Source: Streptomyces sp. NBC_00576 (lineage in GTDB: Bacteria > Actinomycetota > Actinomycetes > Streptomycetales > Streptomycetaceae). Taken from it: a stretch of DNA of 64,000 nt. Below are positions 8,393-17,664 of the stretch, one piece after another. The notes beneath the pieces were generated by a model. That model was given only the letters and a program-made list of their open reading frames with translations, made no database searches and was not told the origin of the DNA. The position numbers and the translations under genes were made by a program. The DNA lies in contig NZ_CP107780.1 in the NCBI RefSeq assembly GCF_036345175.1, positions 1,798,001 to 1,862,000 of the forward strand, in the 5' to 3' direction. Every line of letters starts with the position of its first letter. Position 1 is the first letter of the stretch.

Positions 8393-8492
8393 GCGAGCCC
8401 GTTCATACGACGCCCCGGACCGGGGACCCCCGGTGCGGGGCATCACCCTCTGGCTCAGAACCCGCCGACCACGCACACCGGAGGAACAGACC

Positions 8493-9515
8493 ATGCCCGA
8501 AGTCGTTGTCATCACCGGAGCCAGCGCGGGCATCGGCCGTGCCACAGCCAGGCTCTACGCTCGCCGCGGCGCGAGCATCGCGCTGATCGCACGAGGCCGC
8601 GACGGGCTGGAGGCGGCGGCGAAGGAGGTCGCGGACCTCGGCGGGCGCGCCCTCGTCCAGCAGGCCGACACCGCCGAAGCCCGGCAGATCGAGGCCGCCG
8701 CCGAAGCCACCGAGCGGGCCCTCGGCCCCATCGACGTCTGGATCAACTGCGCCTTCACCAGCGTGTTCGCACCCTTCGCCGAGATCGGGCCGAACGAGTA
8801 CGAGCGGGTCACGAAAGTCGCCTACCTAGGGTTCGTCAACGGCACGCGGGCAGCGCTCGCCCGGATGCTGCCGCGCGACCGCGGCACCATCGTCCAGGTC
8901 GGCTCCGCACTCGGCGAGCGGGCCATCCCACTCCAGTCCGCCTACTGCGGCGCCAAGCACGCCATCAACGGGTTCTCCTCGTCCGTACGCCTCGAACTGC
9001 TCCACCGCGGCAGCCATGTGCACATCACGATCGCCCAGCTGCCCGCGGTCAACACCCCGCAGTTCTCCTGGGTCCGCTCCCGGCTCCCCCGGCATCCACA
9101 GCCGGTACCGCCGATCTACCAGCCCGAGGTCGCCGCACGCGGCATCCTGCACGCCGCCGACCATCCGAAACGCAAACAGCGCTACATCGGGGCCGGCACC
9201 ACGGCGACGATCTGGGCCAACCGCCTCGCCCCGGCCCTCCTCGACCGCTACCTCGCCCGCACGGGCTTCGACTCCCAACAGACCGACGGTGTGGCCCCGA
9301 CCGGCTCCGGGAACCTGTTCGCACCGGCCGACGAACCGCCGGGCAGCGATCACGGAGCTCACGGCGTCTTCGACGACAGGGCGCATCCCCACTCCGGTCA
9401 GGCCGCCCTCGCCCGACACCCCGTGGCCACCGCTCTCACCACGGCAACGGGCCTGGCGGCCGCCGCCGTCGGCATACGGCGCCACCTCACGGGTGCTCGT
9501 GAGGCGCCGCGCTGA
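8493..9515 (+). CDS. SDR family oxidoreductase
   Basis: 340-residue short-chain dehydrogenase. The N-terminal nucleotide motif is TGASAGIG, the catalytic Ser is in QVGSALGE, and the Tyr/Lys pair is in AYCGAKHAI. The C-terminal ~120 residues extend past the usual 250-residue core. They end in a weakly hydrophobic stretch (ALTTATGLAAAAVGI) that could be a membrane anchor. ATG 8493 is chosen because GGAGGAACAGACC precedes it and the Rossmann motif starts directly after. Substrate is unknown. Third gene of the rightward group after hemerythrin and isochorismatase genes. Confidence 0.92.
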   Translation: MPEVVVITGASAGIGRATARLYARRGASIALIARGRDGLEAAAKEVADLGGRALVQQADTAEARQIEAAAEATERALGPIDVWINCAFTSVFAPFAEIGPNEYERVTKVAYLGFVNGTRAALARMLPRDRGTIVQVGSALGERAIPLQSAYCGAKHAINGFSSSVRLELLHRGSHVHITIAQLPAVNTPQFSWVRSRLPRHPQPVPPIYQPEVAARGILHAADHPKRKQRYIGAGTTATIWANRLAPALLDRYLARTGFDSQQTDGVAPTGSGNLFAPADEPPGSDHGAHGVFDDRAHPHSGQAALARHPVATALTTATGLAAAAVGIRRHLTGAREAPR

Positions 9516-9578
9516 ACCCGCCGCAGGGCGCACTCACGGATCTCCTCACCGAACCGTTCAGCAGTCGGGGCCCACGGC

Positions 9579-9612
9579 GACAGCCCCGCCTCCCTGCGGA
9601 GACGGGGCTGTC
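9579..9612. terminator. Bidirectional hairpin terminator
   Basis: GACAGCCCCG (9579-9588) pairs perfectly with CGGGGCTGTC (9603-9612). The 14-nt loop can add an inner CTCC/GGAG stem. It lies between the convergent SDR and LAETG-protein genes, with no U-tract, as is common in Streptomyces. Confidence 0.8.
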
Positions 9613-9659
9613 GGTCAGGCTGTCGCGCTACGGGACGACGGTGGTCCCTGTGCTCCCGG

Positions 9660-10580
9660 TCAGGAGCGGCGGGCGCGCCGGGCCAGCAGGAGCGCTCCCG
9701 CCCCGAGGGCGACCACCACGGCCGCCGCACCGGCGATCGGGCCGACAGGCGCGCCGGCGCCGGTCTCCGCCAGCGGCGGGGTGCTCTCGCTGGGCGTGGG
9801 CTCCGGGGTGGTGGGCGGCGTCGACTCCGCCGGGGGCACGTCCGGGGTGGTGGGCGGCGTGGTGGAGGTGTCGGGGGTGGTCGGCGGGGTCGTCTCCTCG
9901 ACCGGCGGCTCGCTGCCCGCGGGGGTCGTGGGGGTCGCCGGCGTGGTCGGTGTTGCCGGGGTGCTCGGCGCCGGCTCCGACGGAGTGGGGGCGGGCGGCT
10001 CGGAGGCGCCGGTCTCGCACTCCTTGTCGCCGCCGTTCCAGGCCGCTATGAGGTGGTAGGGGGTGACCACGTTGTCGGGCTTGTAGGGGGCGGGGCCGTG
10101 GCCTTCGCCCGTCTGGCCGTCGTACGTGATGTCGTCGCCGTACAGGTCGATCTGCCCGTAGCACTCCGGGGACTTCACGCTCAGCTTCTGCCAGGCGTAG
10201 TCCGCGCCGCCGGCATCGGCCACGTCGGCCGAGGTGAGGTAGACGGTGTCCTTGTCGACCAGGGTCTGGTGGCCGGAGGTGTTCCAGTCCGGGCCCTCGG
10301 TCGTGTACTCGGCCAGGGACACGGGGTACTTGCAGCCTTCCCCGACGTTCTGGTCCGGGGCCAGCCGCACCTCGACGGCGCCGGGAGCGCTGTCCCAGGC
10401 GTGGAACCCGCCCTGCGAGGTCCAGTCGCCGCCGGCGATGCGGTACTGGACGGTGGCGGTCTGGCACGCCCCGCCCGTGGTCGCACTCGCCGTGCCCGCC
10501 CCGAGTACGGGTGCGGCAGCGGCGGCGAAAGCGGTTGCGGCGAGGACAGCCAGAGTTCTGGACTGTTGCGAACGCGACAA
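9660..10580 (-). CDS. LAETG-anchored cell-wall surface protein
   Basis: 306-residue secreted protein. An N-terminal signal peptide (basic SRSQQSR, then an Ala-rich core ending GTASA) is followed by a ~150-residue Cys-containing domain. Then come about 100 residues rich in Pro, Thr and Ser with repeated TTP, and a C-terminal LAETG sortase signal, hydrophobic helix and RRARRS tail. Sortase E enzymes of Streptomyces use LAxTG. The start is probably TTG at 10580-10578, with AGAGG 8 nt upstream; no ATG gives a sensible signal peptide. The globular domain is not recognised. Monocistronic, leftward. Confidence 0.88.
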   Translation of the reverse strand: MSRSQQSRTLAVLAATAFAAAAAPVLGAGTASATTGGACQTATVQYRIAGGDWTSQGGFHAWDSAPGAVEVRLAPDQNVGEGCKYPVSLAEYTTEGPDWNTSGHQTLVDKDTVYLTSADVADAGGADYAWQKLSVKSPECYGQIDLYGDDITYDGQTGEGHGPAPYKPDNVVTPYHLIAAWNGGDKECETGASEPPAPTPSEPAPSTPATPTTPATPTTPAGSEPPVEETTPPTTPDTSTTPPTTPDVPPAESTPPTTPEPTPSESTPPLAETGAGAPVGPIAGAAAVVVALGAGALLLARRARRS

Positions 10581-10815
10581 AATGAGCCTCTGTGGATCGA
10601 GATGTGCGGGAGGTGTGGGGGTGCCAGTGACCGGCGCGGGCGGACACCACGAAGGCATGCGCAACCAGGTCACTCGCGTCACTTCACTCGCTTCAGGCCC
10701 AGCGAAGTGATCCGCATTCTCGCCACGTTTCGCGACTCCCGTCAATCCTGCACGAGTTCCTCACATTCCAAGTTGGTCACGGCGGTCGGCGTCGCGCCCC
10801 CGGCCGCCGTGGTCC

Positions 10816-11541
10816 TCACCGCTGCTGCGCCACCACGACCCACTTCGAGGGCAGCACGATGCGGGTGCCCTCCGGCGTGTACTCCGTTGTGGTGAGCGGG
10901 AGTTCGCCGCTCGCAAGGACCTCGAGGCCCGCCGCGCCCAGATACACGGGCACCGCCGAGTCCGCCACCTCGCCGGGTGCGATGCCGTGCTGGAGAACCG
11001 GGCGCAACTTGGGCGGCGGCCCGTCGGGGCTCTGGGCGAGGCCCATGAGGATGGGGCGCGCGTCCTGCGACAGCTCGACCAGGAAGGCCCGGCCGCGCTG
11101 ACCGATCAGGGTCGCGATGCCGTCGACGAGGCTCTGCCGGTCGTCGGCGTCGCACTGGTGGAGCACCCCGCGCATGTACACGTTGGTGTCGCCGAGCTTT
11201 TTGTGCAGTTCCTCGACCTCGGTCTTCTCGGCGCAGTCGAGCAGTTCGTACTCGGCAGCACCCTCCGGGTCGGCCTGGCGGGCGCGCTCGAGTGCCGCGG
11301 GCGAGATGTCCGCGCCGACGACCCGGGTGAAACGGTCCGTGAGGAACCGGGTCTGGGTGCCGTTGCCGCAGCCCAGGTCCAGCAGTGGCAACTCGAAGTC
11401 CGCGAGGTGCGGTTCGTAGACGGCGAGGTGGAGCCCGGCGGTCAGCATGGGCTCCGAGTCCCAGAAGACGGCCCCCGGGCCGTGGGGGGCCTCGCGCCAG
11501 AAGCCCTCCCAGGACTCCCTGTACCGACTCGTCACGCTCAT
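10816..11541 (-). CDS. Class I SAM-dependent methyltransferase
   Basis: 241 residues with the Rossmann-like methyltransferase fold. Motif I is PLLDLGCGNGTQT, an acidic residue follows in VVGADISP, and GAAEYELLDCAE matches the adenine-contact region. Substrate is not predictable. ATG 11541 is preferred because GGGGAG lies 6-7 nt upstream; a TTG two codons earlier is less likely. It stands alone between the wall protein and the PP2C regulator, transcribed leftward. The 235 bp downstream to the wall-protein start hold no other gene. Confidence 0.87.
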   Translation of the reverse strand: MSVTSRYRESWEGFWREAPHGPGAVFWDSEPMLTAGLHLAVYEPHLADFELPLLDLGCGNGTQTRFLTDRFTRVVGADISPAALERARQADPEGAAEYELLDCAEKTEVEELHKKLGDTNVYMRGVLHQCDADDRQSLVDGIATLIGQRGRAFLVELSQDARPILMGLAQSPDGPPPKLRPVLQHGIAPGEVADSAVPVYLGAAGLEVLASGELPLTTTEYTPEGTRIVLPSKWVVVAQQR

Positions 11542-11744
11542 GCCCAACTCCCCAGGGTGCGACGGCTGCCCGTCCGAGGTGACGGGCCAGTTCGGTCTAT
11601 CGCGCCCCGGTTACGCCCACAAGCGCACCGTGCATACCTTCACGGCTCGTTCGAGAGGTGTACGCCGGTGTGCGCCTCGCACGCCTCCCCGGCCCCGCGG
11701 CAACATCAATCCAAGCACAGGGCACTGACGTCGACGGCGGAGCG

Positions 11745-14234
11745 TCAGCGCCGGCGCGGCAGCGTGAGTTCGAACCACACGGTCTTGCCCGTGCCCGTAC
11801 GGCTTGCGCCCCACTCCCTGGCCAGCGTGCTCACCACGCGCAGCCCACGCCCGACCTCGGCCGTGGGCTCGGTGCTGAGCAGCGTGGGCAGGGTGTGATC
11901 GTCGTCGTCGACCTCGCACAGCAGTGTCTCGCCGCGCACGAGCCGCAGTTCGAGCGGGCGTCCGTGCGAGTGCCGTACGGCATTGGTGACGAGTTCGCTG
12001 ACCAGCAGCTCGGCGCTGTCCACCAGCCGCGCCAGGCCCCAGTCGTGGAGTTGTTCGCGGACCACGGCGCGAGCCCGGCCTACCTCGGCCGGGTCGGGGG
12101 CGAGCCGCCATTCTGCGACGTCGTCCGGTTCGATGCCGCCCAGCCGGGTCATCAGCAGCGCCACGTCGTCCTTGCGGCCCCCGCGACCCGCCTTCGAAAA
12201 GGTCACAGCGAGGGCGCGGATGATCGTGTCGCACGCGTCGTCCATGGAGGCGGCCGGGTGGGCGGCGGACTCGCAGAGCGTCGCCAGGCCCACGCCGATA
12301 TCCTCCCCGCGGACCTCCACCAGGCCGTCGGTGCACATGACGAGCCGGTCGCCGGGCTCCACGCGCACGCGTACCGCCTCGAAGGGCACTCCGCCGACGC
12401 CGATGGGCGCGCCGGTGGGCAGGTCGAGCAGCTCGCTCCGGCCGTCCTGCGCACGGACCAGCACGGGCGGGATATGGCCCGCGTTGGCGATGTGCAGCTC
12501 GCCCGCGATCGGGTCGTAGACGGCGTAGAGGCAGGTCGCGAGGTAGGTGTCGCCGAGGCGCTGAGCGAGGTCGTCCAGGTTGCGCAGGAGCTGGGCGGGC
12601 GGCAGGTCGAGGGCGGCCATGGTCTGGACGGCCGTCCGCAACTGGCCCATCATCGCGGCCGAGTTGAGGCCGTGCCCCATGACGTCGCCGACGACGAGGG
12701 CGGTGCGGGCGCCGGGCAGTTTCACGGAGTCGAACCAGTCGCCCCCGACCCGGCCCAGCAGTGTGCCGGGCAGATAGCGGGTGGCGATGTCGCAGCCGGC
12801 CATGCGCGGCGGGATGTGCGGCAGCATGCTGTCCTGGAGGGTCTCGGCGACGCTCTCCTGGTAGGTGTACATGCGCGCGTTGTCGAGCACGAGGCCCGCG
12901 CGGGCCGCCAGTTCGGCGCCGGTGACGCGATCCATGTCGTTGAACTCGACGCGCTCGGGGTGACGCAGCAGGATCATGAAGCCGAGGACGACGTTGCGTG
13001 CCTTCAGCGGTACGACCAGCATGGAGCGGCCCGTGATCAGCGGCCGGATGTCACGCTTCTCGAACTGCGAGGCGATCATGTGCCCCATCTGTTCGCTGAT
13101 GCGCGGCACGAGGACGGGCTGACCGCTGGTCATGCACTGGAAGAACGGGGTCTGCGCCGGGAACGGCATGGCCTCGCCGACCGGTACGACGTCGTCCCAG
13201 CGGCCCGGTTCGTCGGTGTGCTCAAGGGCGACGCGGTGCCACATCGTCGTCGTGTCGGGCACGCCCTCGGGGAACCCCTCACCGGCGACGACCTGTTCGC
13301 GCAGATAGGTGCCCGCCACGTCCGTGAAGCGGGGTACGACGGCCTTGCTGACCTCGATGATCGTGCGGGACAGGTCGAGCGAGGTGCCGATACGCCCGCT
13401 GACCTCGTTGAGGAACTCCAACCGTTCGCGTACGGCCGCGTATTCGAGGTCCTCGACATCGTCCTGGAGGTCCTCGGGCAGAGGCTCGCCGGCCTGTACC
13501 GCCCGGGCCGCCCGCTCCCGGCGGGCCTTGCGCTCGGCACGCCGGGGCACGCCCCAGTCGGGGGTGACCGGGACCAGGTCGTTCTGGCTGAACTCCAGGA
13601 CGGGATAGCCCAGTTCGAGGACCTGGGCGACGATGCGGGCACTCTCCCCGACGCTCATGCTGGGCAGGATCTCGGGGAGCCTGCGGGCGAGTTCGTCGGC
13701 GCCGGGGAAGTCCGTGTGCAGGGCGAATCCGGGCGCGATGCGCTCGACGGCGACGTCGTCGTCCTCCTGGCGCAGTACGTCGGCGTCGGCGGCCAGCACG
13801 ACGAGGCGCTCATGTCCGGGGCCCACGAGAGGATAGGCCCACCAGAGCACGTCGATGCGGTCGCCGTCACGCCCGGGCACCGCGAGACGCGCGCGGCCCG
13901 CGGCCCGGTAGGCGAATCGGCCGTCGAGGGAGGACTCCAGGTCGGGTCCCAGGCCGTCGTAGACCCCGTACACCCCGTACGGGGTGATGTCGTCGGCGTC
14001 GGCGTCGGGGAGGGCTCCGGAGACGGGCAGCAGGTCGACGGCGGGCTGACCGAGGGCTTCCTCCTTGGAGGCGCCGAACAGGCGGCGCGCACCCTGGCTC
14101 CAGTGCGAGACCAGGCCTTCGCGGTCGACGACGACCACGGCCAGCGGGATACGGCCCGCCGCGGCGTGCTCCGCCGACGCGCTCTCCCCAGCTCCGCGGC
14201 TGGGAGGTGCGCCCGTCTCGGTGCCACCGTCCAT
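11745..14234 (-). CDS. PP2C/SpoIIE phosphatase with PAS, GAF and HATPase domains
   Basis: 829-residue multidomain signalling protein typical of Streptomyces. Domain order: an N-terminal PAS-like sensor (about 25-150), a charged helical linker, a GAF domain (about 270-430), a PP2C/SpoIIE phosphatase (about 450-680) with metal Asp residues in GGDWFD, VGDVMGHG, CTDGLVE and RKDDVAL, then an anti-sigma-type ATPase (about 700-829) with SELVTNAVRH and VGRGLRVVS. Such proteins tune anti-sigma/anti-anti-sigma switches by dephosphorylating a STAS partner and phosphorylating another. The start MDGGTETGAP is supported by AAGAAGGGG about 9 nt upstream. No partner genes are adjacent. Confidence 0.92.
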   Translation of the reverse strand: MDGGTETGAPPSRGAGESASAEHAAAGRIPLAVVVVDREGLVSHWSQGARRLFGASKEEALGQPAVDLLPVSGALPDADADDITPYGVYGVYDGLGPDLESSLDGRFAYRAAGRARLAVPGRDGDRIDVLWWAYPLVGPGHERLVVLAADADVLRQEDDDVAVERIAPGFALHTDFPGADELARRLPEILPSMSVGESARIVAQVLELGYPVLEFSQNDLVPVTPDWGVPRRAERKARRERAARAVQAGEPLPEDLQDDVEDLEYAAVRERLEFLNEVSGRIGTSLDLSRTIIEVSKAVVPRFTDVAGTYLREQVVAGEGFPEGVPDTTTMWHRVALEHTDEPGRWDDVVPVGEAMPFPAQTPFFQCMTSGQPVLVPRISEQMGHMIASQFEKRDIRPLITGRSMLVVPLKARNVVLGFMILLRHPERVEFNDMDRVTGAELAARAGLVLDNARMYTYQESVAETLQDSMLPHIPPRMAGCDIATRYLPGTLLGRVGGDWFDSVKLPGARTALVVGDVMGHGLNSAAMMGQLRTAVQTMAALDLPPAQLLRNLDDLAQRLGDTYLATCLYAVYDPIAGELHIANAGHIPPVLVRAQDGRSELLDLPTGAPIGVGGVPFEAVRVRVEPGDRLVMCTDGLVEVRGEDIGVGLATLCESAAHPAASMDDACDTIIRALAVTFSKAGRGGRKDDVALLMTRLGGIEPDDVAEWRLAPDPAEVGRARAVVREQLHDWGLARLVDSAELLVSELVTNAVRHSHGRPLELRLVRGETLLCEVDDDDHTLPTLLSTEPTAEVGRGLRVVSTLAREWGASRTGTGKTVWFELTLPRRR

Positions 14235-14431
14235 GGCGCAGGCCCCTTCTTCCCACGGCTCCGCAAGATCTGTGCCGTCGTCACCACCGTACGACTCCGG
14301 TCCGTCGCGATGTGTGGCAATCCGGTAATTGGTCTTGGCCGGTCCACTCCGGCGCGCGGACGCGCGCCCCACGCGCCTGTACGGCCGTACCGACCGGCCG
14401 GTCGGCCCGATGCCGGCCCCGTACCCGGAGG

Positions 14432-16855
14432 TCAGTCGTCGTGCCCGAGCTGGAGGTCGCGTTCCGTACGGCGGCCGCCGGCCACCTGGAGGACGGTGGC
14501 GACCGGCGGGTAACCGGAGGCGATGACCGTGTATTCGCCGGATGCCAGGTCGACGAACCGGAACGTTCCGTCGGCCGGGGTGGTGAGCGTGTTGACGACG
14601 TTGCCGGCCGGGTCGAGCAGCGTCACGCGCGCGTCCTCGACCGGCCTGCCGCCGTCCGCCCGCACGGTGCCCTTCAGGACGGCGCCGCCCGCGAGTTCGA
14701 CGTCCTGGCGGGTCTCCCGGGACGCCTTCACGGCGACGGGGAGCGCGGCCGGGCGGAACGCGGGAGCGCCGACGGCGAGGGTGTACTCACCGGCCATCAG
14801 CTCGGTGACGACATACCCGCCCTCGTGTCCGCTGCGGGTGGTCGCGACGACCTCGCCGTGCACATTGGTGAGCGTGACGGTGGCGTCCGGGACGGGAGTG
14901 CCGTCCGCGGTCCGTACCCGGCCCGCCAGGCGCCCCGCACCACCGAGGACGAGGTCCAGTTCGACGGGTCGCTCGCCGACGGTCACGGAGACCGCCTGCG
15001 GCTGGTGGCCGCCCGCCGCGGCGATCAGGACGTACGTGCCCGAGCCGGGCGTGGACAGCGCGTACCGCCCGTCCTCGGCGCTGGCGCCGCGCCCGATCTG
15101 CGTTCCCGTGACGTCGATGAGCGTGAGCGCCGCGCGCGGTACGACGGTCCCGTCCGGGTGCTGGACGGTGCCGCACACCGGGATCCCGTCGGTGTGCGGC
15201 AAGCGGAGCGAGACGGGGGTCCCCCCGCCCGAAGCGTGAGGGAGGGGCCGCGGAATCGCCAGGGTGGTCGAGGGGCCCGCGGGGTCGAGGTCGGCGGGGG
15301 CGGTGTGGTGGGACACCAGGGGTTTCTCCTTGAGGAAGCAGGCGATGAGCAGGCCGAGGACCAGTACCGGCACGAGGTACAGGAAGATGCGCGGCATGGC
15401 GTCGGCGTACGCCCTGATGTAGCTGTCGCGCAGCGCGGGGGGAAGCGCGTGCACGAGCTGCGGGCTGATCGAGTCGGGGTCGGGGAGAGGGGCACCCGCG
15501 CGCGTGGGGAGGCTGTCGCGCAGGGACTCGGCGAGCCGGTTCGCGAAGAGGGTGCCGAAGATCGCGGCGCCGACGCTGCCGCCGATCTGCCGGAAGTAGT
15601 TGCTGGCGCTGGTCGCGGTGCCGAGGTCGGTGGGGCGCACGGAGTTCTGTACGGCGAGGACCAGGACCGGCATCACCATGCCGATACCGGCGCCGAGGAC
15701 GGCCATCCAGAGGCTGTAGTGCAGCCGGGGCGTGTCCACTTCGAGGCGGGACAGCAGCCACATGCCGAGGACGGCCAGGGCGCTGCCGAGGACCGGCCAG
15801 ACCTTGTAGCGGCCGGTGTGGCTGATGAGCTGCCCGGAGACGATCGAAGCGCCGACGATGCCGGCCATCATGGGCAGCATCAGCAGACCGGACTCGGTGG
15901 CGGTGGCGCCGTCGACCATCTGGAGGAACGTCGGCAGGTAGCTGGCAGCCCCGAACAGCGCCACTCCGATCACCAGGCCCACCAGACCGGTGACGTTGAA
16001 GACGGAGTCCCTGAACAGCCGCAGGGGGATGAGGGGTTCGGGCGCGAAACGCTCGGCGACGAGGAAGAGCCCGGTGGCCACGACCGCTCCGGCGCCGAGC
16101 CCGAGGATCTCGCGCGAGCCCCACGGGTACTCGGTGCCGCCCCAACTGGTCAGCAGCACCAGGCAGGTCGAGGCCACGGCGAGCAACAGCGCCCCGAGGA
16201 GATCGAGACGGGCCTTGGCCGTGGGCTTCGGCAGCTTCAGTACGACGGTGACGACGGCCAGCGTCAGCAGCCCGAACGGCACGTTGAACCAGAAGCACCA
16301 CCGCCAGGAGAGATGGTCGGTGAAGTAGCCGCCCAGGAGGGGTCCGGCCACTGACGCGAGGCCGAACGCGGCGCCGATCAGGCCCATGAACCGCCCACGT
16401 TCGCGCGGCGGCACGATGTCCGCGATGATCGCCTGCACGCCGATCATCAACCCGCCCGCGCCGACGCCCTGGAGGGCGCGGAAGGCGATGAGCTGGTCCA
16501 TGGTCTGCGACCGGCCGGCCAGCGCCGAGCCGACGACGAAGACGACGATCGCGAACTGGAAGACGCCCTTGCGGCCGAGCAGATCGCCGAGTTTGCCGTA
16601 GATCGGCAGTCCGACGGTGGCGGTGAGCAGATACGCGGTGATCGCCCAGGACATCTTGTCCAGGCCGTGCAGCTCTCCGACGATCTTCGGGAGGGCGGTG
16701 GCGACGATCATCTGCTCCAGGGCAGCGAGCAGCAGTGCGAGCATGAGGCCGAAGAACACCAACCGCACCTGGCGCGGGCCGAGTTGCGGGGGCTCCGGCG
16801 GGGGTGGAGCGAGCGCGGTCGCCGGTTCGTCCTGCACCAGAGTGATCCCGCCCAC
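14432..16855 (-). CDS. DHA2-type MFS exporter with C-terminal regulatory-like domains
   Basis: 807 residues. The first ~500 form a 14-helix drug:H+ antiporter of the EmrB/QacA type, with the motif-A segment GKLGDLLGRKG and the motif-C-like segment GAAFGLASVAGPLLGG. Unusually, about 280 residues follow with three ~80-residue carboxypeptidase-regulatory-like beta-sandwich repeats. Each has a VxGTVxxxDG, TLxxxxG and YxL pattern (for example LAGRVRTADG and LKGTVRADGG). These could bind ligand or wall material outside the membrane, or sense substrate. The start is GTG 16855, with GAGGGGAGC 5-6 nt upstream; a GTG seven codons earlier is possible. Substrate is unknown. Confidence 0.9.
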   Translation of the reverse strand: MGGITLVQDEPATALAPPPPEPPQLGPRQVRLVFFGLMLALLLAALEQMIVATALPKIVGELHGLDKMSWAITAYLLTATVGLPIYGKLGDLLGRKGVFQFAIVVFVVGSALAGRSQTMDQLIAFRALQGVGAGGLMIGVQAIIADIVPPRERGRFMGLIGAAFGLASVAGPLLGGYFTDHLSWRWCFWFNVPFGLLTLAVVTVVLKLPKPTAKARLDLLGALLLAVASTCLVLLTSWGGTEYPWGSREILGLGAGAVVATGLFLVAERFAPEPLIPLRLFRDSVFNVTGLVGLVIGVALFGAASYLPTFLQMVDGATATESGLLMLPMMAGIVGASIVSGQLISHTGRYKVWPVLGSALAVLGMWLLSRLEVDTPRLHYSLWMAVLGAGIGMVMPVLVLAVQNSVRPTDLGTATSASNYFRQIGGSVGAAIFGTLFANRLAESLRDSLPTRAGAPLPDPDSISPQLVHALPPALRDSYIRAYADAMPRIFLYLVPVLVLGLLIACFLKEKPLVSHHTAPADLDPAGPSTTLAIPRPLPHASGGGTPVSLRLPHTDGIPVCGTVQHPDGTVVPRAALTLIDVTGTQIGRGASAEDGRYALSTPGSGTYVLIAAAGGHQPQAVSVTVGERPVELDLVLGGAGRLAGRVRTADGTPVPDATVTLTNVHGEVVATTRSGHEGGYVVTELMAGEYTLAVGAPAFRPAALPVAVKASRETRQDVELAGGAVLKGTVRADGGRPVEDARVTLLDPAGNVVNTLTTPADGTFRFVDLASGEYTVIASGYPPVATVLQVAGGRRTERDLQLGHDD

Positions 16856-16970
16856 GTACCGCTCCCCTCGTCGCACCTACCGCACAATTCCCGCTTTGGG
16901 CGACAACTGTGAGCAAGCGCGACGAGTTACGGCGTACCGGCGCGCTGGAAAGAGATCCACTCGAACCGGT

Positions 16971-17002
16971 GAGGGGCACAACGGCGGGAGCCAACGCCCC
17001 TC
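16971..17002. terminator. Hairpin downstream of SRPBCC gene
   Basis: GAGGGGC (16971-16977) pairs with GCCCCTC (16996-17002), with an inner GGC/GCC pair. It is placed after the SRPBCC stop codon on the minus strand. It could end that transcript before the exporter gene. Confidence 0.5.
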
Positions 17003-17008
17003 AAGAGG

Positions 17009-17044
17009 TTGCTCCTTGGACTGCTCCTTGGACTGTTCCTTGGG
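17009..17044 (-). repeat. 12-bp tandem repeat directly after a stop codon
   Basis: Minus strand: directly after the TAG of the SRPBCC gene, 12-bp units (TCCAAGGAGCAG type) recur about three times. Read in the gene's own frame they would encode PKEQSKEQSKEQ. This suggests a former or readthrough C-terminal tail. Confidence 0.7.
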
Positions 17045-17488
17045 CTACTTCTCCACCTCGGTGGCGAGCTTGTCGAGGAGTCCGTCGTAGATGCGGGCGA
17101 GACCCTTGGGGGCGAAGGTCCGCTCGAAGAAGCCACCGATGCCGCCGGCGCCGTCCCAGACGCTGGTGACGACGATCCGTGACTTGCCCTCGCCGGCGGG
17201 GGTGACGCGCCAGGTGGTGACCATCGAGGAGTTGCGGTCCTTCTCGACGAGTTCGCCGTCGGTGGGCTCGCTGACCTCCAGGAGGCAGTCCCTGACGCGC
17301 TTGCTGGTGGCCTGGAGCTTCCAGTGGACGAGGGTGCCCTCGCCGTCGCCGCCCTCACGCACCTCGTACTCGCTGAACTGCTCGGGCATCACCTTCGCAC
17401 GCGTGCCGCTGTATTCGGCGAGGGCGTCGAACACCGTCTCCGCGTCCGCCGCGACGATGCGCTCCGTGGTGGCCTCGACCTGCGCCAT
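17045..17488 (-). CDS. SRPBCC (START/Bet v1-like) family protein
   Basis: 147-residue protein of the polyketide cyclase/Bet v1-like SRPBCC fold, with a hydrophobic ligand cavity. The family pattern is visible as an N-terminal TERIVAADAETVFDAL, a middle TWRVTPAGEGKSRIVVTSVW and a C-terminal amphipathic helix. Most stand-alone members have no known substrate. ATG 17488 is fixed by GGAGGAACGC just upstream. Leftward, divergent from the radical SAM gene. The frame continues past the TAG with an SKEQ repeat. Confidence 0.87.
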   Translation of the reverse strand: MAQVEATTERIVAADAETVFDALAEYSGTRAKVMPEQFSEYEVREGGDGEGTLVHWKLQATSKRVRDCLLEVSEPTDGELVEKDRNSSMVTTWRVTPAGEGKSRIVVTSVWDGAGGIGGFFERTFAPKGLARIYDGLLDKLATEVEK

Positions 17489-17619
17489 TGCGTTCCTCCA
17501 GCAGCTGGTTCTTCGGGGGTTCGGGCTCACCCAACCACCCCGCCGCCCGGCCACCCAAATCGGGGTGATGACTATCGAGGAGCTTCACAACACTCGAACA
17601 TGCGATCGCACGATCAAGG

Positions 17620-17631
17620 GAACATGTGTTC
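17620..17631. promoter_or_regulatory. SOS-box-like LexA site
   Basis: GAACATGTGTTC matches the actinobacterial/Gram-positive LexA core GAAC-N4-GTTC exactly. It lies 34 bp before the radical SAM start and abuts a plausible -10 (TATTCT, 17632-17637). A degenerate half site, GAAC-N4-GATC, lies at 17596-17607. From memory, the mycobacterial homologue Rv2578c is a reported LexA-regulon gene. Confidence 0.65.
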
Positions 17632-17664
17632 TATTCTGTGGTCAGTACCAACCGAGGAGGTGTC

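Noticed and set aside
8405..8450. Hairpin CCCCGGACCGGGG and GGGGACCCCC between isochorismatase and SDR genes as a terminator
   Set aside because: Loops are too short or stems too weak to judge; the two genes could still be co-transcribed.
11658..14513. 951-codon plus-strand frame opposite the PP2C regulator
   Set aside because: The minus strand carries complete PAS, GAF, PP2C and ATPase motifs; this is a codon-bias shadow.
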